Shown: one piece after another, positions 23,165 through 28,418 of the stretch | Layout: each line of letters begins with the position of its first letter | Position numbering within the stretch: position 1 is the first letter of the stretch | NCBI GenBank assembly: GCA_017469925.1 | Contig: JAFUFK010000015.1 | Span: forward strand, 1 to 42,573 | Reading direction: 5' to 3' | Length of the DNA: 42,573 nt | DNA from: Bacteroidaceae bacterium | GTDB taxonomy: Bacteria; Bacteroidota; Bacteroidia; Bacteroidales; Bacteroidaceae | Translations under genes and position numbers: made by a program | Notes under the pieces: model-generated | Databases searched by the model: none | Seen by the model: only the letters and a program-made list of their open reading frames with translations | What the model was told of the DNA's origin: nothing

Positions 23165-24850
23165 TTACTTATTCTCAGATATATATAAAATTTTTACCTC
23201 GTTTTCACATTCGAGGTCAATCAGTCTTTCTCGCAGTTTTCTACTGTCTTCTTCAGCAAAAAGTTTTCGACAAACGTTCTTTTTCGCATTTGAAACTCTC
23301 GAGCAACTAGTTCCTAAAAGATGGGCGATGACACTTGGATTGACCTTTAGATAGGTGAGGATGGTGACAAGCCGTTCTTGTTTGGAAAGCTCCGCCTTGT
23401 CCATTTTGGCAACAACATGAGGCATATATTTTGCATAAACGTCCATGAGAGATTTCCACTTTTCAGGTCTTGGGACTTCCCAATTGGGAGTAATATCCTT
23501 TTTATTGTTAAAGTATGTTATCACCTCATTTCTCGTTAGCAGTTCTTCTCTCTTTTTATAGCTTAACAGATTGAGTTCAGATTGATATTTTTTCAAGTTT
23601 TTTTCAAGTTGGGCGATATGCTGTTGCTTTTTCTCCATCAATGCCATAGTTTCTGCATTTTTATCTGAGTTATTATAGTTGCGTTTGAGGATCTGAAATT
23701 CTTCTACGAGTAGTTCATGTTCCCTCGTGGCATCCAAATATTGCTGATTAAGCAGTTGGAGTTTTTCTTTTTCTTGTTTGATTCGTTTTCTATAATGCCT
23801 GAATAAAAAAAATACCAGCAAAAGGATAAAGAGTGAACAGACTTTGTACCTTTCTGCTCTTTGTGCACTCCTTATCGCCGCATTCTGGTTTCTCTCGTAC
23901 TTGTACATGGCCGATGACTGGATAACAGCATTAGCTTGTCTTTTTGTCTCCCATTGTATAAGTGCATCTATTGTGGTTGATGCATATTTAATAACAGAGT
24001 CTACATTCTGTTTTTGTTGATATATGGCGAAAAGTCCCTTATTCGCTTCGTAGTGATAATCGGTTGTGCTTAATTTGCGATAGAAATACTCTGCGGAGTC
24101 TATTTTATTTGTTCCTAGATAGTATAACCCTTTAAAACTGTAATATAGTTCACGTCCTGATTCTATGTTTCCATCCTTGTCAAAAACTCCAGATTCCTTT
24201 TCAAAGGAATCCATAAGAGGTTTCGCATCCTCATTTTTTCTATTTTTAAGGTATATATAAATTATATTATGGTATACATCCGAGGCCTGTTTGACATATC
24301 CATGTTTTAGATACATCTCATGTGCATTATTTGCAATATGGACAACCATCATTGTATCATTTAATACATAATATGGTCCACCCTTCATCGCATACCCATA
24401 TATATTGTTTAAGGTGTCACCAGATAGGAGCGCATACTTAGAATAGGCATCCCACGCACTAAGTTCTTCCTGTGGCATATTTTGTTGTCCGTATATCATC
24501 GCCATCTGGCCATAGACACGGAACAGGGTTGCATAGTCACATTTTTTACTTGTGGTATCAGCTTGCTCGGCTGCTATATTATAATAATGTATGGCGGCCG
24601 GAGCCTCGCCCATATCGCGGTAGGCGCAGCCGAGCATGTAGTAGGCGCGCATGCGGAGGTTTCGGCTGTGCCACCAGTGGTCGTAGTGGCGGACGAGTGC
24701 CTTCCCGATGGAGTCGGAGAGAAAGGGCTGGTCGGTCCGGTTCATCTCCTCTGCTTGCTCCAGCAGGGCCTGCATGCGGCGGCTCTCCCCCGTGCAGGCA
24801 GGGAGCAGGAGCAGGGCGGCGATATAGAGTAAAAGGTATTGCTTTTTCAT
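23165..24850 (-). CDS. Membrane-anchored TPR protein with C-terminal HTH-like domain (putative regulator)
   Basis: A 561-residue protein beginning MKKQYLLLYIAALLLLPAC, a lipoprotein-like signal with LPAC. The periplasmic part (about 30-330) is built of TPR-like helices, including RMRAYYMLGCAYRDMGEAPA and AIHYYNIAAEQADT. A single membrane helix (VCSLFILLLVFFLF, about residues 345-360) is followed by a cytoplasmic coiled coil rich in E, K and Q, and a C-terminal segment LSKQERLVTILTYLKVNPSV then IAHLLGTSCSRVSNAKKNVC that looks like an HTH with a recognition helix. This layout is common in Bacteroidetes one-component or sigma-like regulators (DUF6377-like). It lies directly upstream of the lipoprotein operon in the same direction and is the obvious candidate for its control. 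Start at 24850 chosen because it gives the signal sequence; the frame is open to 24901. Confidence 0.78.
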   Translation of the reverse strand: MKKQYLLLYIAALLLLPACTGESRRMQALLEQAEEMNRTDQPFLSDSIGKALVRHYDHWWHSRNLRMRAYYMLGCAYRDMGEAPAAIHYYNIAAEQADTTSKKCDYATLFRVYGQMAMIYGQQNMPQEELSAWDAYSKYALLSGDTLNNIYGYAMKGGPYYVLNDTMMVVHIANNAHEMYLKHGYVKQASDVYHNIIYIYLKNRKNEDAKPLMDSFEKESGVFDKDGNIESGRELYYSFKGLYYLGTNKIDSAEYFYRKLSTTDYHYEANKGLFAIYQQKQNVDSVIKYASTTIDALIQWETKRQANAVIQSSAMYKYERNQNAAIRSAQRAERYKVCSLFILLLVFFLFRHYRKRIKQEKEKLQLLNQQYLDATREHELLVEEFQILKRNYNNSDKNAETMALMEKKQQHIAQLEKNLKKYQSELNLLSYKKREELLTRNEVITYFNNKKDITPNWEVPRPEKWKSLMDVYAKYMPHVVAKMDKAELSKQERLVTILTYLKVNPSVIAHLLGTSCSRVSNAKKNVCRKLFAEEDSRKLRERLIDLECENEVKILYISENK

Positions 24851-24870
24851 GGCTTTGCCTATAATCGAGG

Positions 24871-24878
24871 CAAATTTA
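24871..24878 (-). promoter_or_regulatory. -7 promoter element of the TPR regulator gene
   Basis: TAAATTTG on the minus strand, 20 nt before the ATG at 24850. Confidence 0.6.
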
Positions 24879-24937
24879 CGAAAAATTATTGGAAACGGCA
24901 AATCTGTCTGCCCTGGACGAGAAACTGCTTCCCCGGC

Positions 24938-25025
24938 AACCAGTCACTGGTTAAATTTTAACCAGTCACTCCTTTCGGCGAAACCAGTGACTGGTTTCGG
25001 CTTAACCAGTCACTGGTTTCCAACG
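24938..25025. repeat. Four-unit 22-bp array of AACCAGTSACTGGTT palindromes
   Basis: Units start at 24938, 24960, 24982 and 25004, an exact 22-bp period. Units 1, 3 and 4 hold a complete 15-bp palindrome AACCAGTSACTGGTT; unit 2 keeps only the left half (AACCAGTCACT) followed by CCTTTCGGCGA. The linkers of units 2-4 share TTTCGGC or TTTC. A two-turn spacing puts all sites on one face of the helix, as expected of a cooperative operator array. Confidence 0.92.
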
Positions 25026-25100
25026 CGCATGTGCGAGCGTACGCGTGGGCGCGCACACGATAAATAAGAATCGGTATAATCCTTCGGCGGCAACGTCTGT

Positions 25101-25170
25101 TATGGAAATCCGGTCAAATCCGGTCAAATCCGGTCAAATCAGGACAGATCCGGTCAAATCCGGTCAACCG
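25101..25170 (+). repeat. 10-bp tandem array upstream of the HU-like gene
   Basis: Units of CGGTCAAATC in exact register at 25111, 25121, 25131 and 25151, with degenerate units at 25101, 25141 (AGGACAGATC) and 25161. The array ends 16 bp before the -7 box, so it covers the region where the -33 element and activator sites should lie. Confidence 0.92.
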
Positions 25171-25186
25171 TGTGGCGCACTTGTCG

Positions 25187-25194
25187 TAACTTTG
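25187..25194 (+). promoter_or_regulatory. -7 promoter element of the HU-like gene
   Basis: TAACTTTG followed by CA, about 100 nt before the ATG at 25296. Confidence 0.65.
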
Positions 25195-25295
25195 CAATGG
25201 ATTTCAGAGGAAGTCCAACGTCAGAGGCCAATGACACCAGAGAACAAAAACAAAAAAGTATTAATCATCTAATCAAAAAGAAAGGAAAACAAATT

Positions 25296-25823
25296 ATGAT
25301 TAACTATTCATTATCAGCACACCCCAGTAATCCTTCCGAGGAGAATTCGGAAAAGAAGGTCTATGCCGTAGCACAGTACAACCATCTGCTCGACCTCAAC
25401 GACATCGCTAAGCACATTACAGAGCACAATTCACCCTTCTCGAAGGGTACCATCATGGGCATCCTGACCGATACGGTCAGCTGTATCCGCGAGAACCTGT
25501 TGCTTGGCAACAAGGTAAGGTTGGGCGACATGGGAGCCTTCCACGTCAGCCTGTCGAGCGAGGGTGCCGATTCGGTAGAGGACTTCAGCACGTCGCTCAT
25601 CCACAAGGTGAATGTCTGCTGGACTCCCAGTGAAGAACTGAATGCCCTGCTCAATCAGGCCAAGTTCCAGATGGTGGATACTCGCAAGTTGCAGGCCCAG
25701 GGCCGTAAGACGATGCTTGCCGAGGTGGCCGAGGCCGTGAGCGGTAGTGCCAACTCCGATGGTGGCAGCTCGGACAATCAGGGCGGCAGCGGACAGGGTG
25801 ACCCCGGCGACGTAACGCCTTAA
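25296..25823 (+). CDS. HU-family DNA-binding protein with Gly-rich tail (HU-HIG type)
   Basis: A 175-residue protein. Residues from about 20 to 125 form the Bacteroidetes-type HU-related domain: KVYAVAQYNHLLDLNDIAKH, then SFSKGTIMG-like PFSKGTIMGILTDTVSCI, LLLGNKVRLGDMGAFHVSLS and the DNA-arm region around SLIHKVNVCWTPSEELN. The tail (SGSANSDGGSSDNQGGSGQ and onward) is low-complexity and Gly/Ser/Asp-rich, as in the HU-HIG subgroup (HU fused to wHTH, Ig or Gly-rich motif). It should bind DNA non-specifically or bend it. The start at MINYSLSAH is chosen because the open frame upstream spans the promoter. It has an unusual repeat-filled upstream region and its own terminator, so it is monocistronic. 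Confidence 0.9.
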   Translation: MINYSLSAHPSNPSEENSEKKVYAVAQYNHLLDLNDIAKHITEHNSPFSKGTIMGILTDTVSCIRENLLLGNKVRLGDMGAFHVSLSSEGADSVEDFSTSLIHKVNVCWTPSEELNALLNQAKFQMVDTRKLQAQGRKTMLAEVAEAVSGSANSDGGSSDNQGGSGQGDPGDVTP

Positions 25824-25874
25824 TGCCCCTCCCGTAAGTTAGTGTATGTAAGAAACGAAACTGAAACTATGTGT

Positions 25875-25915
25875 AGCGTGGCGAGTCCAACAGAGGGCCC
25901 GCCACGCTCGTTTTT
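25875..25915 (+). terminator. Intrinsic terminator after the HU-like gene
   Basis: AGCGTGGCG (25875-25883) pairs with CGCCACGCT (25900-25908), followed by CG and five T. Confidence 0.88.
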
Positions 25916-25959
25916 AATATTTTTCCGCTCAAAGAAATATCCACTTATTCCGTTTTTAT

Positions 25960-26607
25960 TCACAGTATCCCCGCCTCTACCTGGCGCACGACGCGCTCGG
26001 TCAGTCGGTCGTCGCCCTCGGGGTCGTATTCCTTCTTCAGGCTGGCCTTGAAGGTCCAGGCAAATACCTGATAGAACGAGGCGCGGGCCGGTCCCATGAA
26101 TGCCTTCACCACTTCGTAGCCCGACTGGTTGCACTCACGATCGACAAGTTTAATCAGCAGTTTGCCCTGTGCGTAGGTCAGTTTCTTCATCTCAGGCTTA
26201 TAGGTTTTCATGATTTCCTTCTCTACCTGCTTGATGTGTTCCTGCTTTGCCTTCTTGTCGGGCAACTGTTCCATTACCTTGTAGGTCTCCTGTATCATGG
26301 CGTTGGCCTGCTGGGCAATGGGCAGCACCTTCTTCACGTTATATACCAGTCGGTTGTAGCGTTGCTGTTGTTTTTTCGATTTGAAGACAAGTGCCTGATA
26401 GACTGGCATCTCGGGCATCAGTATGGTCCAGATGGTGTCGCCCTGGAAGACGTAGTTCCTACCCGCCCAGTACCAGGTCTGGTTACGGGCACTTTTGAAC
26501 TCCTCGCCCAAGAAGTCCCGAATGTCCATGCCCGGGTCTTCTTCGTTTTGTGCTACACAGAGGAGCGGCAGACACAGTGCGAATAATATAGAAAATCGTA
26601 CCTTCAC
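25960..26607 (-). CDS. DUF4294 exported protein
   Basis: A 215-residue protein of the DUF4294 family, widespread in Bacteroidetes and of unknown function. Family hallmarks seen are WYWAGRNYVFQGDTIW, MPEMPVYQALVFKSKKQQQR, YNVKKVLPIAQQANAMI, LLIKLVDRECNQSGYEVVKA and a closing YDPEGDD. I place the start at a GTG (26607) so that the signal peptide reads MKVRFSILFALCLPLLCVAQ; the open frame reaches 26640, but that part contains the -7 box TACCTTTG. With the GTG start only five bases separate the box from the start codon, so the mRNA would be leaderless. It is convergent with the HU-like gene. Confidence 0.85.
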   Translation of the reverse strand: MKVRFSILFALCLPLLCVAQNEEDPGMDIRDFLGEEFKSARNQTWYWAGRNYVFQGDTIWTILMPEMPVYQALVFKSKKQQQRYNRLVYNVKKVLPIAQQANAMIQETYKVMEQLPDKKAKQEHIKQVEKEIMKTYKPEMKKLTYAQGKLLIKLVDRECNQSGYEVVKAFMGPARASFYQVFAWTFKASLKKEYDPEGDDRLTERVVRQVEAGIL

Positions 26608-26612
26608 GGGGG

Positions 26613-26620
26613 CAAAGGTA
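26613..26620 (-). promoter_or_regulatory. -7 promoter element of the DUF4294 gene
   Basis: TACCTTTG on the minus strand. The start GTG follows after CCCCC, implying a leaderless message. Confidence 0.6.
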
Positions 26621-26626
26621 CGATTA

Positions 26627-26647
26627 AATTCACAATTCACAATTTAC
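26627..26647 (-). repeat. 7-bp tandem repeat upstream of the DUF4294 gene
   Basis: Three units in register: AATTCAC, AATTCAC, AATTTAC, directly upstream of the promoter. Same family as the array at 28687-28714. Confidence 0.7.
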
Positions 26648-26763
26648 AGAGCCTACATTGTGTGGAATTTTAAGAAAGATTAAGGCTTCCTCACTCCTCG
26701 CAGCGGAAGGTTATAACCCCGATATCCTGCGAGATATAGTCTCGATGTTTGCGTAGCAAGGAA

Positions 26764-27822
26764 TCATTGCCGGGAAAGACTGAGAATGAGGTTTACGAGG
26801 GTAGTAACGTCTGCTATGGTAATTTGTCCGTCTTGATTCACGTCGGCATTCCTTTTCTCGGGGGCTTTGCCAAGCAGAATGTTCACGAGGGCAGTAACGT
26901 CTGCTATGGTAATTTGTCCGTCTTGATTGACGTCGCCGAGGAGAAGGGAGTGGGTTTCCTGTATGTAGGTCAGTTCGGGCAACCTTTCTTCGGCAAAACT
27001 CCATACCGAATAGTCGCCTGCCGTGTTCAGCCCGCCGTCCAGCGCAAAGCCCGTCATATCCCCTGTGGCGTAAGTTCCCACGGGCTGGGGGGCTACGATG
27101 CTGTAAGTGGCGATGCCGTCCACGACGGCGGCCTGACTGATTTCGGCATTACTATAGACGTGTTGCACCAGTCCGTCGCTGATGCCCGCGATGCCGCCCA
27201 GATAGTTCTGGTCGCTGTACTCGGTCTTGTTGGTGAAGATTCGTCCCAGGTTGTAGCAGTCCTCGATGGTGGCACTGGTCTCGCCGCCCATTATGTTGCC
27301 GTTCGCCCCTGCAATGCCGCCCACGAAGGTCATGATATAGTTGCCCACCACGGTGGCCAGGTTGGCACATTGCTCGATGTGTCCGCTGTTCAGGCCCGCG
27401 ATGCCGCCCACGTAGCAGTTAGCCACATCGCTACTCTTGGCGGCAATGTGTATGGAACCACTCTGCACACCAACGCAGCGGACGATGCCCGTCGTGCCGA
27501 TGCACCCGAAGAGGCCCGCCACGTCGCCCGTCGCGCGTCCGTCCACGTCGACATAGACGTTGCTCACCCAATGTCCCTGCCCATCGAAGATTCCGCAGAA
27601 GGGCGCGTCGGTCGTCCCGATGGGCATCCAGTCGTCCGCCTCGTCAAGCACGATGTCGGCGGTGAGTATTACGGTTTCTCCCTCAAAACTATTCCCTGCA
27701 TTCACAGCCGTGGCAAATTGGGCAAGTTCGGTGGCATTACTGATGCGGAGCACTTCGTCGGAAGCCCCAAGCGCAATACTCGCGAACAAGGAACAACAGA
27801 TAATGAATAAAATGCGTTTCAT
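26764..27822 (-). CDS. Secreted GLUG-like repeat protein with C-terminal dockerin-type pair
   Basis: A 352-residue exported protein (signal MKRILFIICCSLFASIALG). Residues 25-270 form a GLUG-like, probably beta-helical domain: LRISNATELAQFATAVNAG, ILTADIVL, APFCGIFDGQGHWVSNVYVD, then AGLFGCI, VGGIAGLN, VGGIAGANG and LGGIAGIS repeats. The C-terminus has two dockerin type I Ca-binding units, GDVNQDGQITIADVTALVNI and ADVNQDGQITIADVTTLVNL, with the D-x-N-x-D-G pattern. Dockerins dock to cohesins in cellulosomes; here no cohesin is seen, and such pairs are common as C-terminal modules of Prevotella surface proteins. It is the last gene after the giant protein and small lipoprotein genes, and its N-terminal module matches three modules of the giant protein. 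Confidence 0.85.
   Translation of the reverse strand: MKRILFIICCSLFASIALGASDEVLRISNATELAQFATAVNAGNSFEGETVILTADIVLDEADDWMPIGTTDAPFCGIFDGQGHWVSNVYVDVDGRATGDVAGLFGCIGTTGIVRCVGVQSGSIHIAAKSSDVANCYVGGIAGLNSGHIEQCANLATVVGNYIMTFVGGIAGANGNIMGGETSATIEDCYNLGRIFTNKTEYSDQNYLGGIAGISDGLVQHVYSNAEISQAAVVDGIATYSIVAPQPVGTYATGDMTGFALDGGLNTAGDYSVWSFAEERLPELTYIQETHSLLLGDVNQDGQITIADVTALVNILLGKAPEKRNADVNQDGQITIADVTTLVNLILSLSRQ
26791..26935 (-). repeat. 90-bp-period duplication encoding the two dockerin units
   Basis: 55 bp at 26791-26845 and 26881-26935 differ at only three positions, so the two Ca-binding units are a recent duplication or are being homogenised by gene conversion. Confidence 0.92.
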
Positions 27823-27824
27823 GC

Positions 27825-27845
27825 TTAATTCTTAATTATTAATTA
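27825..27845 (+). repeat. 7-bp tandem repeat spanning the end of a lipoprotein gene
   Basis: TTAATTC, TTAATTA, TTAATTA in register. The last unit supplies the stop codon and final Asn codons of the gene ending at 27839. Confidence 0.6.
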
Positions 27846-28348
27846 TTCACAGGTATGAACTTCACAACGTAGGGCTGTCCGTCCTGTGTCGGCGAAATGC
27901 CTGGGGTGAAGGGCATCCAGCCATCCAACGTATAGGTGCGGCGCAGTTGGGCGCAGTAATACCGCAGGCTGACCTTGCCGCTGCCACTGCTGCCGGCAAT
28001 GACCAAGGGGAAGTAAACCTCGCCGCCCGTGCGTTGCAGCGTGGTGACCGCCCGCACCTCGTCGCCAATGGTGGCGCACATGAGGTCGTCGTCCGAGGCG
28101 TAGGGTAGCAGTTCGTCCTGCAAGGTTACCTGTACCGCCATCGTAAACTCAAATATCTGATACATGTCCGAAGGAATCGACCACGTCGGTCGTGCTTCGT
28201 TGCCCCGAGTCAGGTACTGCTTCCAATCGTCGTTGTCGTCGTCACAGGAAACACAGAGCACGCAGAGAAGGAGCACCAACGACCCCACCCCCATTCCCCT
28301 CCCGAGGGAGGGGAGTATAAACTTTCGCAAATTCTTTGAATTCCTCAT
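27839..28348 (-). CDS. Small lipoprotein of unknown function
   Basis: A 169-residue lipoprotein (signal from MRNSKNLRKF to lipobox CVSC, then DDDNDDWKQYL). The mature part is probably one beta-sandwich domain: TWSIPSDMYQIFEFTMAVQV, LCATIGDEVRAVTTLQRTG-like MCATIGDEVRAVTTL, VYFPLVIAGSSGSGKVSLRY and the C-terminal PYVVKFIPVN. I do not recognise a family with confidence, though similar proteins accompany large LamG-containing surface proteins in Prevotella. The signal peptide is unusually long because it includes LPSLGRGMGVGS, encoded by a GC-rich 36-bp repeat element. It lies between the giant protein gene (70 bp) and the dockerin protein gene (16 bp) and is probably cotranscribed with both. 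Confidence 0.72.
   Translation of the reverse strand: MRNSKNLRKFILPSLGRGMGVGSLVLLLCVLCVSCDDDNDDWKQYLTRGNEARPTWSIPSDMYQIFEFTMAVQVTLQDELLPYASDDDLMCATIGDEVRAVTTLQRTGGEVYFPLVIAGSSGSGKVSLRYYCAQLRRTYTLDGWMPFTPGISPTQDGQPYVVKFIPVNN
28280..28316 (-). repeat. 36-bp GC-rich hairpin element, copy inside a lipoprotein signal sequence
   Basis: On the minus strand it starts ACTCCCCTCCCTCGGGAGGG, a near-perfect hairpin, and continues with a G-rich GGGGGTGGGG end. It encodes LPSLGRGMGVGS in the signal region of the gene at 27839-28348. Confidence 0.85.
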
Positions 28349-28382
28349 ATTATCATAATTTATATAGTTCCAATTAGTAACC

Positions 28383-28417
28383 ACTCCCCTCCCTCGGGAG
28401 GGGAAGTGGGTGGGGTC
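28383..28417 (+). repeat. 36-bp GC-rich hairpin element, intergenic inverted copy
   Basis: It starts ACTCCCCTCCCTCGGGAGGG on the plus strand, i.e. inverted relative to the copy at 28280-28316, and fills the end of the 70-bp gap after the giant gene. It may also act as a hairpin at the 3' end of the giant gene transcript. Confidence 0.85.
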
Positions 28418-28418
28418 T

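Larger units (their letters stand above)
24851..25295. other. 445-bp divergent repeat-rich control region between the TPR regulator and HU-like genes
   Basis: It contains, from left to right, the -7 box of the regulator (minus strand), a four-unit 22-bp palindrome array, a CG-rich alternating purine-pyrimidine stretch (about 25023-25060), a 10-bp tandem array, the -7 box of the HU-like gene and a 100-nt leader. I see no convincing ORF inside it. Confidence 0.7.

Noticed and set aside
24938-25170. CRISPR array
   Set aside because: Repeats are too short (15 and 10 bp), linkers are 7-11 bp or absent and partly similar, and no cas genes are present.
26764-27822. Cellulosome component
   Set aside because: Dockerin units are present, but there is no scaffoldin, cohesin or glycoside hydrolase domain in the window.
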